This document shows positions 22,592 to 34,100 of a stretch of DNA of 64,000 bases, piece by piece. The translations under genes were made by a program, and so were the position numbers. The notes below the pieces were generated by a model. That model saw only the letters and a program-made list of their open reading frames with translations, was not told where the DNA came from and made no database searches. The stretch spans positions 13,277,280 through 13,341,279 of the forward strand of contig JAKZAP010000006.1 in NCBI GenBank assembly GCA_023053575.1, in the 5' to 3' direction. This DNA comes from Branchinecta lynchi. Its lineage: Eukaryota; Arthropoda; Branchiopoda; Anostraca; Branchinectidae. Within the stretch, counting starts at the first letter, position 1. The number at the start of each line of letters is the position of its first letter.

Positions 22592-22955
22592 AGGGTAGAA
22601 ATTCTAGGGGTAGAATTTCTAGGTTCAAGGGTTCAAGGGTTCTTTTAATATAACCAATATATACAAAGTATTAGGTAACTCAAGGCTGAGAGTACAGCTC
22701 GAATGCAATTGAGCTACCGTTAAGCAACACTAAATATGCACAAAAATTAAAAATAAATAGTTCTCTTATCCAAAAGAAAAGAAAAACGAGACAGATTAAC
22801 CAATCTTGGCAGAAATAAATAAAAAACAAATCCCGTGCCGTACGATACCATTTCCATCCTCCGCGCACCATTTTGAGACACAATTAATTTTACAACTTAA
22901 AACCAAGTGAGTCATAAGACATCTGGAGGCCTCATGGGCGAACCCCAGAGACCAA
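22592..22955. other. No gene recognised
   Basis: Contains a short GGTTCAAGGGTTCAAGGG duplication near 22621. Otherwise unremarkable. Confidence 0.35.
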
Positions 22956-23165
22956 CCCAATACTTAAAAAAAACCAAAAAAATATCCTTAAAAAAAAAAC
23001 CAAAAAAAAAACCAATTTTTTCATATTATTTAGATTTATAACTTTCAATCAGCACTCTTTTCAACTTCCGTCTTATAGCATCTATGCTTACATTAAAACC
23101 AATCTCATTTTTCAATCTTTCCCAATGTAGAGGAATCAAATACCTCAGGCAAAAACGCGACCTCT
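22956..23165 (-). pseudogene. Possible non-LTR ORF2 C-terminal tail
   Basis: On the minus strand a frame reads FCLRYLIPLHWERLKNEIGF, then SIDAIRRKLKRVLIES, then YKSK and a stop at about 23028. The W-x-x-L and -IKxFKxxLKxxL- pattern is common at the ends of LINE ORF2 proteins. T-rich and GTTTTAAGTTGTAAAATTAA sequence follows on that strand. No catalytic part is present, so this is tentative. Confidence 0.35.
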
Positions 23166-23295
23166 AGGTGATAGGTTTTACTGAAGCCCCGCCCATTGCC
23201 AGGCCTTATGTTAAGCCTTATGGTGAGGCCATACACAGTTAATGGTGTTTTTTATTTTTGTGAATAAACTGAAACTGAACTGAAACTAAGTGAAT
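23166..23295 (+). mobile_element. 3' end of a LINE/SINE-type element
   Basis: GGTGTTTTTTATTTTTGTG runs into AATAAACTGAAACTGAACTG and AAAC, the short-tandem tail typical of CR1/RTE-like non-LTR elements. A second such tail, AATAAACACTATTCTATTCA, lies at 23502-23521. Confidence 0.45.
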
Positions 23296-24037
23296 GAATG
23301 CACTAAGTGAATGCTCTTCCCTGGTATATTGACTTCAACCAAAGACAACGTTATTAAAATGGTGGTAGAATATGTGAAGGGGGAATTTAAATAGGAGATA
23401 GTTTATTTATGTTTAGCAGGATCATTAAATTATGTTTTCAATGCATTAATATATTTGTATGTCGTGTATATAAAATCTGTGTATGGCCCATTCGAGGCTA
23501 AATAAACACTATTCTATTCATACTATACCTCCTTCGGAAAATGCGTCAAAAACATCAGAGGTTATGCATGCGATGAGAAACCTATAGGCTAAGAAAGTCC
23601 TCGCAACCAAGGTTTCTGGCTAGATTTATTTCTATTTGGTCTCGTTTTCCATAAAACTGCATTTTAGTTTTCTAATATAATAATCTGGTCGTATTTTCTT
23701 AGAAAATGGCGTTTTACACGAGAGGGAAACACAGAACAGGAAATCAAGCTCTTGGCATTCTCAATGAAATTTTAGCGGATTTTTCCCGATTTCGTCTCTG
23801 ACAAGATATGTCAAGTAAAGAGAAAAACATCTCCAGGATCAATCGTCTCCAAAGACTAGTAAAACGGCTTACTGGCATCTTGCACTACAACGCTTTTCGA
23901 TGTTTACATGGGTAAAAACGGAACTGTTGTGCTTCAGGTATGTTTGTTTATGAGCGACTTCTTTTTCTCCCTCAAATTCGCCATTTTTCAGTACTTTCCC
24001 TTAAGTCATGGATGCTCACGTAGAGCAATCCTTTGCT
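23296..24037. other. No gene recognised
   Basis: I searched this stretch on the minus strand for the short last exon of the WD40 gene (40-50 residues with a W-x-x-L motif) and did not find one. Confidence 0.35.
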
Positions 24038-24345
24038 GGTAAGGTAAAGGTAAAGGTATCAGCACTAGCATTGACAGGCCAAGCTGGCGGTGCTGATCCC
24101 CGACTCTCGGCCCTCAGCCAGGGAGTGCAATGGGGGGTTGGGGGCCAGCCATCCCGTGCTTTCACACACCCTTCCTGTCACCTTCCCCGGATTTCTCCAG
24201 GTACATTTCAAGCTGGGTGGCTTGTCTTACAGGGTTACGCCACTAACCCCGTCCCAAACCAAACAGTAGGCACTACCGACACTCGAACAACCGACCCTTC
24301 ACTTGCGAGTCCGACGCGCTAACCACCCGGCCACGGACGGACGGA
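24038..24345 (-). mobile_element. tRNA-headed SINE, full length
   Basis: Read on the minus strand from 24345, GTGGCCGGGTGGTTAGCGCG resembles an A box and TTGTTCGAGTGTC resembles a B box, about 45 nt apart. This is the internal RNA polymerase III promoter of a tRNA-derived SINE. The body contains TGGAGAAATCCGGGGAAGG and TGACAGGAAGGGTGTG. The 3' tail is (TACCTT)n at 24040-24060. A second, head-less copy lies at 38690-38877. It is not a functional tRNA gene because the cloverleaf is incomplete. Confidence 0.75.
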
Positions 24346-24391
24346 ATACTTTGCTGGTGATACCGTCTGGACCCCAACGCATCTATACCTT

Positions 24392-24587
24392 TGCCTCTGT
24401 GATGAAGTACTGTATTGCGGGAATCGATCCGTCTTGACTGAGACCTCTTGAGACTTGACTTTGTAGACTTTGTGGTTACCAATTATGTTTGCCTCTGTGA
24501 TGAAGTACTGTATTGCGGGAATCGATCCGTCTTGATTGAGACCTCTTGAGACTTGACGTTGCAGACTTTGTGGTTACCAATTATGTT
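24392..24587 (+). repeat. Tandem duplication, two ~98-bp copies
   Basis: TTGCCTCTGTGATGAAGTAC through GTGGTTACCAATTATGTTT occurs twice back to back with about three differences. No coding signal. Confidence 0.8.
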
Positions 24588-24593
24588 TTCCTT

Positions 24594-24950
24594 TTATTTC
24601 ATATTTAGTTGTTTTCGTAATAATAATGTAAGTGCAGTAAAAAGGCTTTCGCCTCTATTAATTTCTCGAGACACTGTGTTATTATTATTAATTTCAGCCA
24701 GGTGACGATCCACACCTGCTTTAAACTGACTGATGTTTTCGGCATTTATGACATTTTCAGGGAGATTTTTAGAGTATTCCCCTATCCTATCCGGTTTTTG
24801 AAGCTCCATTTTCCAATATTTTTTCGGAATTTCTCACTACGAATTTTCAAGCTGTGTCCTTTTAGACCGTTCTGATTGGAAGAGAGGACATCATCAGTAA
24901 TGTAGCCCCGAATGAAATGAAAGCCTCGATCGCTTTCTTTTTTAGATAAA
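24594..24950 (-). pseudogene. Non-LTR ORF2 C-terminal relic
   Basis: From about 24950 the minus strand reads FHFIRGYITDDVLSSNQ, then GLKGHSLKIRSEKFRKNIG and KWSFKNR. After a frameshift near 24800 it continues YSKNLPENVINAENISQFKA and GVDRHL. The K-G-H-S-L-K, F-x-N-R and W/Y-x-x-LP-x-x-V-x-A-x-x-x-x-x-FK order is the conserved end of LINE reverse-transcriptase ORFs. It lies immediately 3' of WD40-gene exon 14 on the same strand, in its next intron or 3' end. Confidence 0.6.
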
Positions 24951-24971
24951 CAAACAAGGAAATAAAATTAC

Positions 24972-25159
24972 CTTTAAATACAAGGAGAGGTAGGCTTGCA
25001 CAACTTCAAAATCTATTTTCTTTATTAGGCCTTGGTTCACCGCCTCTAAGAACTGGAAAAGGACTTCTTCAGAACCTCCTAGGTCTGGGGAGAGAGACCG
25101 GATTTCAACATCGATGGCTGATGGTCCCAGCGTCTTCAGGAACTGGATGGCACCGAATA
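24972..25159 (-). CDS. WDR36: WDR36 exon 14
   Basis: 188 bp, phase 1 to 0. Encodes LKTLGPSAIDVEIRSLSPD, then VVQAYLSLYLK, matching the human GIETELRSLSPDCGG and AQAYLALFLK core of the Utp21 domain. Acceptor TTTATAG, donor AAG|GTAATT. The remaining C-terminal exon should lie further left on the minus strand and was not found. Confidence 0.93.
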
Positions 25160-28100
25160 CTATAAATGAAAAATAATACTCAAAGAGTGGCGTTTTAAAC
25201 CCCAGACAAAATAGCTAACATGAGCTAGAAGCTGATATGGCACTTTCAAGGCTGGGTCAGAGGATGAAAGTAGGGATTTGTCAATTCGTGGGTTTATTGT
25301 GATCATTTGTAGGGAATACCCTTGAAATAAGGAAGATCATGGGCCTTTGAAAATCACGAGAACGTATCGTACGTAAAAAGTATTCACTTTTGCAATGGCT
25401 GTGATAATGTGCACTTTAATGGCGGTCGAAATTCATCTGTAAACAAAACCCTTGAGGCAAAAATGTTCATGGGCTTCTAGAGGTCATGAAAATGTATATT
25501 TTGCTCAGAACTATTTGTATGCAAAACCCTTGAGGCAAAACTGATCGTGAGCCCTTGTTGATAATGAATATGTATCGTTAGGTCAAAAGTATTTTTTCCC
25601 TTTTCGGTGCTACTAGAGATACTTTATGGGTGTTGTACAGAAATTAATTTTTAAGCAAAATTCTTGTTGCACAAATGATCATGGGGCCTTGGGATCATGA
25701 AATGTATCACTCGGTGAATTGTAATGTTTTTTTCACTTTTTGGTTGCGCAGTTCAAGGGAGCTCAAAATTCACTTGCAAGCGAAACCCTCGAGGTAAAAT
25801 TGATCATGAATATTTTGCTTAAAAGTATTTTTGTACTTTGTACTTGTAGGTAAGTAGCGTACTTTAAAGTTTAACCGAAAAGGGCTAGGATACGACAGTC
25901 TAGTTACCCATCACTTGTTCGCTTAAATAATCTTGAAAACCCGATGAAAAAGCGTTAGTTTGTTTTTCTGATATTCAAAATAATCGATTATCCCATTGTG
26001 CTTGCCGCTCTTCCCGTTTTTGTGATATCTCTATGGTGCCTGGAACATTTGGCAACAATAACAGCAGCAAACGAGTAAATACATTGTGTATCAAATAAAC
26101 AAAGAAGTGTCTGCAGTGCCAAAAGCTAGTGCTAGATAGTGATAGCACTAGCTAGTGATTTTCGCGGGCGAATTGTGGACGGATTCACCATGGGAAAGCG
26201 TCCACATTCCCAACGTCCCTACTGAAGACTACTGTGGACAGAATGAAAATCCCCAATAGGTGTTGTAATAATTCAATGTATTTGAATCTAAGATGTAAAA
26301 ATAAGTTGCCTGTTCAGTTAAACTTTAAGGAATGGTCATCCTAGCACATCCGGAAGTACCTTAACTCTCCATCTTCGGAATTACCCCCCCCCCCCCCTAT
26401 AACTTCCCCCACAGTGCCCGGACCCAATCCGGTTCTGTATTTATCTAAAGCATTTGTTTTGTATTCCCACCAAGTTCCATCCCGATCTCTCTGGTCTAAG
26501 CGCGTCACAGATCCCCCCCCCCCCAACACAGTCGTCGAATCTGGTCCGGCCATGAACAAGAACATAATCGACATGTCCTCTGTTCTATTATTAAATTTCA
26601 TTGGAATCCAATCACCCGGTCAAAAGTTAAGTCGGTCCTCCACTGGCAATAGCAAGTCCGTCCACCATCTTCCCAGACGGTCGGATTCCCGATGAAAAAT
26701 TCTTTGACTGTGTAGTTGTATGAAAAAGTTGCATGTATTGAAATGTAGTAGTACGGAATGCTTTGACTTAACATGCCTCCGACTGGTTAATCTTAAGTAG
26801 TACTATCCGATAGCATTCAATCTTGCTGTAGTAGCGTCCAGTTTGCTATAGTAGTAGCAGGGAGTGGCAACAGTTACTACTGCATGCTATGTTTTCGTAC
26901 AACTTCATACGACTAATTCTCGAAATTTTTTCATCGGGTCGGGAAACTGAGTACTATCCGATCCCTGATACGCCTGCCAAATTTCATCGTTCTGGCACAT
27001 CTGGAAGTACCCTAACGTGGGGCAGACCGCCCGACCGACCGACAGACGGAATTGCGACGGGATACGGCACTTGAGCCAAAGAGGCTGCAAGTGCCATACA
27101 AACAAGAAAGATATTTACTTTACTGTACTGGGTCAGTTTCTGCATATGCAGTATATGTAATCCCGTTTGTATTTGTGTAGTATGGCGACAAGCTAAAAGC
27201 TTATTAATGCCAAATGTAATAATAAATAAATAAATAATAAATAATGAAATGAGTACAGGCGGCTTCACACTGACCTAAGACCCCTTTCACACTGGAGTAC
27301 TTAGGCCTCTTAAGTGTACTTTATGAGTCTAAAGTCGGACTTAACGTTTGGATTTTGAGGAAACAATTATGTACGTGAAACAGCTTTCTTCTACAATTCC
27401 TCCAAAAAGATAGCGGCATGTGCTAAATCATCGTCTGAGCTACTGTAAACCATTTTTTCTCATTTTGAACTATTCGCTGATGATGAAAAGGGTGAAAATC
27501 TATAGGAATAAATTTAGTTAGCTTCAGCTCCTTGGTGTGGAAGGCCTAAGTACAATGTGAAATGCTTACTTAACTTAACGTAACTTTTGCTACTTAACTT
27601 TAGTTCTTAAGTGGCAATGTGAAGCCGCCTTTTACGTTACGGAGATGCTGGAGGTATCCCCAACATTAGTTGATGGACTCGCTGGTAAAAGATGTGTTTG
27701 GTAAATCAAGCGACTTTTAACAAGACAAACCATATAATCCATGCAAAGTTCCCGTTAACAAGGCTATACAAATCTAATGTCACTGCCCGGCCAAGTCTTT
27801 GAGACATCCTCCCAATGTGAAAATGCGGATTTGATATACAGTCAGTCTGACGCCCCAGTATCAGGATATGCAGGTTTCGACACAAGCCAAAACTACATAA
27901 TAAATATGCACACATTATGGTGCTGCACTTCCTACAAGCTTTGTAACCCAAGAACTCACAATATGCAGCTACACAGTTACCAGCATGATTTAAAGGCAAT
28001 TCCCCCCTTTCAGTTTGTTCAAGTTCCAACAGATGAAGCAAAACTAGGGCAAAAGGGAAAGTGTAATCAGCAATTATTCATTAGTATTTTCATTAGTATT

Positions 28101-31100
28101 ATCAGCCTCAGTATTTTCGACAGATTCAAAACCACTGACGATGAACATTTCTGAAACAGATATCTGATCCATCTGACGGAAACTGTGAACTTCAGAACCA
28201 CACCAGGCAATGGAAGAAAGTGACCTAAACAAAGAGGGAACACATCTCATATTTAAGGAACTTGTGAGTAACTACGTCACAAGCAACTGGCTAATAGTCT
28301 GGTACAAAACTCACTATAAAATTCGGAAACCATGATAATATAATATACATCGTCTAATACCTTCTTCCACAGTCTTGCGTTAGAAGGTATTAGACGATGT
28401 ACATTATATTATCATGGTTTCCGAGACGCGCCCCCCCCCTCCACCCTCAGTACAAACAACGGTAACAAAAACCCCTGGCGAAAAAAATACGCTACCCCCC
28501 CCCCCCCCGCAAATGCAAATAAATAGGAAATTAAAAAATCTCGTTAGAAACTGTGTAACGGTGGGGGAACCCCATGATCATTTTTCACTTCTCTCCGAGA
28601 AAAAAAAAAAGGCTCAACCTACAGTCTTCGTCTGTTGAAGCTTCGTTTAGTCTCTTGGCCAAGGGGTTCATTGGTTGAAACGACCCCAGATGCATAAGCC
28701 TCGAGTCGTCATCATCTTTGTTTGTCTCGGGTACAATGAAAGATGGGTTGAGCCCTCCAGTTGTGGGAAGGAAGAAAGGCGCTTCTTTCACCTTCGCCGA
28801 TACCTTGGGCTTATGGCGTCTCTAGAAAGAAAAATGCCATGGTAGTGTCACGACGGAAAAAAAATGACCCTTCTGACTTCATCATACTAACTACGAAACA
28901 GAGCGCAGTATAAAAATATAGAAAATGCACAAAGTAAAAATGAAACTGGCCAAAATACCTAAATACTTGTTCACACAAGGTATGAACCTTGAACATTTAT
29001 AACACACTCTTTTCATTGTGTACGATTCGAAAACACATTATTAATATCATACCTGAATAAACAAGACCAAAGGTGCCGATGGGATCCCAAAATCTAAGAT
29101 TTGATCCATTGGGTCTTGTCTTCGCCAGATCCAGTCTTCGCTAGGCTAATTATCAGAGAAAACTGAGTTCAGACATTCTATCTATCTATCTATCTATACC
29201 TCTATAAGCCATATCTATTTTGACGATACTGACCGAAACTTCCTGCTTTACTTCTGCCAAATTTGCGGTTTCGCCCTAATTCCGAGCGAACTACTAGTCC
29301 AGGAAAAAAGAAAATTCAGAAACGAAACCAGCGTATCTCCTTATCCCTATAAAGAATTTCTATCAACTTTAAATAAAACTTTGACTTAAAAAAATGCAGG
29401 TACAACCGGTTTCCGAACTAATTGTATGTCCGGGTAAAAATGATTGTCATATACAGACTTAGCGTCTCTTCTTACCCCTAAATCTATCATCTAATCAACT
29501 TCAGATAAAACTTTTGCTTTTAACATATTTTCCGGTTTTGGCCGGGTTCCTGGCGAACTAGAAAATGGTTTTCACCATCGTGTTCAGCATGTCTTCTTAC
29601 CCCTAAATCAAACATTTAATCAACTTCAAATGAGACTTTTACTTTTATTTATTTATTTCCCTCAATATTGAGGAGTACAACTTATAAATTGTTAACAAAC
29701 TTTCCGATTTTTGCCGGATTCCGCACGAACTACAAGTCCGACAAGAAAATGGTTTTCACAATCGTGCTCAGCATGTCTTCTTACTTCATAATCGACTATC
29801 ACAATAGCTTTCAAAAAATATTTTTTTTTGTCCCTTAATTTGAAACCCCTCCCCCACCCTCAAATATAGGGCTACAGAGCCCATCTTCGAACTTGACATG
29901 TACTTCGACCCAAAGGATCCTCCCACCAAGTTTCATCAAAATATCTCAATCCCTTCGAGACTTATCGTGCGGACAGACAACAAACAGACGGACAACTTTT
30001 GCGATGTCATGGGTATCCCTCCACTTACGTTTTGGGATCCCAAAAAGACATCAAGATCGTCGAAGCCCCATGAACTTACCCTGACAGCGTCAATATGAAG
30101 CAAGTGCTTCCATCTCGAGGACGGAAGGTTTGAGAGGGTAATGAGATCGGTCTCTAACTGTTCAGGGGACTTGTACTCATCGTCTTTGGCCTCCATCTCG
30201 AAATCAGCCTCACCAACCAGACCCTCTGATTCTAGAAATACAATATTACGCTTTATACTAGAATACCAAGTCTCGAGATGCGTTTGCCGCTAGTTACATA
30301 CGGCCAATGGGATGGGAGGGGAATAACATAAAAGACCCATTTTTTTTTAATTACCGCGTAGCATCTTTTCCGTTGTTCATGTCCAATCAAATATGATTTG
30401 GCCAGGTGATTACGCTTCCACTTCCCTCGGTGACGCCAACGGTCCTAACATCTAATATCTTAAATAATTTTTTTTTCAAGAACCCATGAGAGGAGTGGCT
30501 ACCAAATACCCTCAAAGACCCTAAGAAAAAGGCTCGCAGCCGATATCGAAACGTCGCACTGTCTTGTATGGGGCTGAGCGGAGAATCGAGCCACGCAAAC
30601 CGTTCACAAACTAAGTTAGCAGCTTGCAGGTAATAGGAAAATAATAACTTAGGCTGATGACAAATACATGGGACCTGGGTTATATTTCTTTTGAGAGTTT
30701 CGGACGGAAATGCAAACCATATTTTGTGGCACTTCCGCTTAAATAAAATTTTAGCGGTTCACTCATGCACGATATCTCTGGACCCTTTAGAACGGACCTA
30801 ACAGGACGTAGAATTAAGCTGCTTTGTTATTCATTGGGTAGAAGTGAAATCCTTTACGATAGAACAATGTTTCAAAATACAATCCAAGCGATCTAGGACA
30901 CGTCTGACAACGTGTCATTCTAAAACTCCGTCCGATATTACACGAAAAGGAGATGTCCTTATTCAGGTCAGAACAATTTTCTCTAGCTAGAAAGCAAGCA
31001 CTCACTCTGTTGTGATTCAGACCGCGAGCCGGGTAAGGCGGCGATGGCCGGTTTATGGTTGGCCTCAAGAGGCCGAAGTGCAATGTGTGCGAACAGTGTC

Positions 31101-34100
31101 TTGTTAGACCACAGGTAAATACCAAGGTCATCCTTGTGTGCTGTTGCCACATAGTCGCCGGTTGGTGAAAAGGTGATCGAGACGATTGGTTTACTGCATA
31201 AGAAGTGGTCAATAAGCCTAAAAAACAGGAGTAGATGTCAGCCCAGGAAAAACCTGAAGATGGCAAAGTTAGCTCGGAAATCCTTACGTAAACAATAACT
31301 AAGAAATACGACAACGATGATGGTGATGATGAAATTTTATTTACGCACTTAAGAAGAGGAAAATAGTGCAGTATAGACAAAGAAAAGGAAAAAAAAATAC
31401 ACTGAGCTTTCAATAATGTAGTAAATGCACGAGATCATAAAATAAACATTTAAAAAAAAAGAAAAGGGACTAATCGGGTCTAAAAAATCTTCTTCCTAGA
31501 TGGAGTGCGGAGAAATGGCCAAGGGCAGAGACGTGAAGGTCTTGGGCAATCGAAGATAACTTTGCACAAGGGTCAGAGGGCAAAAAAGTCGAAGCTAGAC
31601 GGGAATTCCTGTAACGCCGAGGAAGGTACAAGAGAAATTTACAATATTTGAAATAAAAAGTCCTGATACGTTTTAAATCTTTTAGCCTCAGAATACCAAA
31701 AATATCAGAAATGTTGCAGACAGAGGGAGAACAAAAACTATTATATAAACTACCAAGGGCTTTTCTGTTATACCTCCCTCTATTTGGAACTATTTTTCCA
31801 TATCCGACACGAATGGAATCGTGAACAGCCGAAACAGCGTTATCGCAGATCTTTTTTTTAGAGACTGTGCTATGATCATGCCAAGCCATTTTACGGTACG
31901 TGAATTGGGGAGCTTTTCATTTTGAAAAGAAACTATCTGTTCTAAAGGATTGGCTTTGCAGGCGTAGAGTGCACGACACGAAACTCATTATAGTACAGTA
32001 GCGGCATGCTTCTCAGAACACTTCTTTTTTGGACTACCTTGGTTTTCCTTCGCCTCTTAGACAGTAAAATGGGAATGATAAATTAATATCAATTCAAGTT
32101 TGTGTTCTCCCTGCCGTTCTTTCGTTGCTCTGTCTTGTCTAATGTTTATTTGGTAGTAGGTAGTAGTGCAGTTGCTTATGACTGTTTAATGTGAGGTGAA
32201 AGCTTTACGGGGCGGCCCCTGTTGACATGTGTTCATTGTGTTTTGCACTAGATTCTGTCTCTCTCTCTCAACAAGACCGAAGGTTTCGATGGGATCCCAA
32301 AAATCCAATACAACAATTGCGTACGAACTACCATACTTGTCAAAAAAAAAAAAAGTTCAGAAGCGAATTCAGCGATCTCCTTATCCGTATAAACAACATT
32401 AATCAACTTCAAGTAAAACTTCTTATACAAAAAAAAAAAAATCCTGTTTCAACCGGATTACGAACGAACTAAATGTCCCGGTAAAAGAAAAAAGATCGCC
32501 ATATACAGATTCAGCGTGTCTTCTTGCCCCTAAGTCTGTCATCTAATCAACTCCAAATAAAACTTTTGATTTTAACAAATTTTCCGGTTCCGGCCTGATT
32601 CCGGGCGAACAAGTTGTCCGGGTAGAAAATACTTATTCAAATAAGTGTTCAGCATGTCTTCTTACCCCTAAACCGAACATCTAATCAACTTCAGATAAAC
32701 TTTTACTTTTACAAGCTTTGCGGTTTTGGCCGAAATCCCGGGCGACCTTCTTGCCCTGCGAGAAAATGGTTTTCACCATCGTGTTCAGCATGTTTTCTAA
32801 TCAAGTTTCTACCCCTAAATCGAACATCTAATACTTCAAATAAAACTAACGTGATCACGATGGTTTTCACCATATCTAATCAGCTTCAAATAAAACTTTT
32901 ACTTTTAACAAATTTTCCGGTTTTTGGCAGGATTCCGAGCGAACTACTTGTCCGATGACAAAATGGTTTTCGCCACCGTTTCAGCATGTCTTCTTACCCC
33001 ATAATCGACTATCACATCATCTGTTTAAAAATATTTCATTTGCCCCTTAATTTAAACCTCCTCCCCTAAATGTAGGGCTACAGAGCCCATCTACGAACTC
33101 GACCTTACTCTTGACCCAAAGAGTCCTCACACCAAGTTTCATCAAAGTATATCATTCCCTTCGAGAGTTATAGCGCGCACATACAGACAGACAGACGGAC
33201 GGACAGACGGACAACTTTTGCGATGTCACAGGTATCCCTCCACTTACGTTTAGGATCCCAAAAATGTATTTCTCAAACCACAATTCAATTTAATTCTTCG
33301 TTAAGAAAAATAGCGTATGAATTGTCAACAGAAATACAATAACATGCAAGTATATAGTAGGCTTAGTACTTCACATAGTCTTCTAAACAATTTTGTGCTG
33401 TTAAGATTATGCTCGGTCCGGCCTATATGGTCAAGCTTGACCTGTCAACTCTTGCTGAAAGACGGTATCAGCTGACAATAGCGTTTGGGAGCAAATGTCT
33501 GGTATCATATGCGCATCCTGACATTTTACCTGATTTGAGACCATGGCAAGTAGTAGGCCCTATACGGGACAAAGACAGAGGGATGCTACATCCCAGAGAC
33601 CAGTAAGACCAACCCTAAACTCGACCGGTCGTCATCTGAAATCTTTCGTACCGTATTTCAACCAAATATTTTAATCCTAGTTAGGTTAAACAATATTCGT
33701 ATATTATACTTATAGACGAAATGTCTATTTATAAATGTGTCATGTGTTATTTGCGCGAATGACGATTCAATGTTAGAATGTACAATAAAAGCTTTTAAGG
33801 GAATCAAGTACAGTATTATGACATAATCAGTATTACTTTATAATAAGCAATGTAGTGCAAAAAATGGCCCAATACGTTTGAATGTGCAAAAGCAATAAGG
33901 AAAAGACTAAAATAAAAAATTCACTGAATGGATTTGATTTGGTTATATTTTACTTAAAATTATTTTGCACCCAGTCTTGTGCATGAATATTTATTAGGTT
34001 TGAATTTCATCATATTCTTCGGTGTCCTTCAAAGCTATGCGAGTTTCAGAGAAGCATACCTTTAACGCGCTATATACATGCGCGTATGCCTGCGACAAAT

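Noticed and set aside
24265..24345. Stand-alone tRNA gene
   Set aside because: A- and B-box-like words are present, but the arms do not form a full cloverleaf and the sequence continues into a SINE body.
24594..24809. Candidate last exon of WDR36
   Set aside because: The peptide matches the LINE ORF2 C-terminal pattern (LPENVINAENISQFKAGVD), not the Utp21 C-terminus.
27706..28154. Overlapping 111- and 125-codon open frames on opposite strands
   Set aside because: No domain, no splice signals, inside a WDR36 intron.
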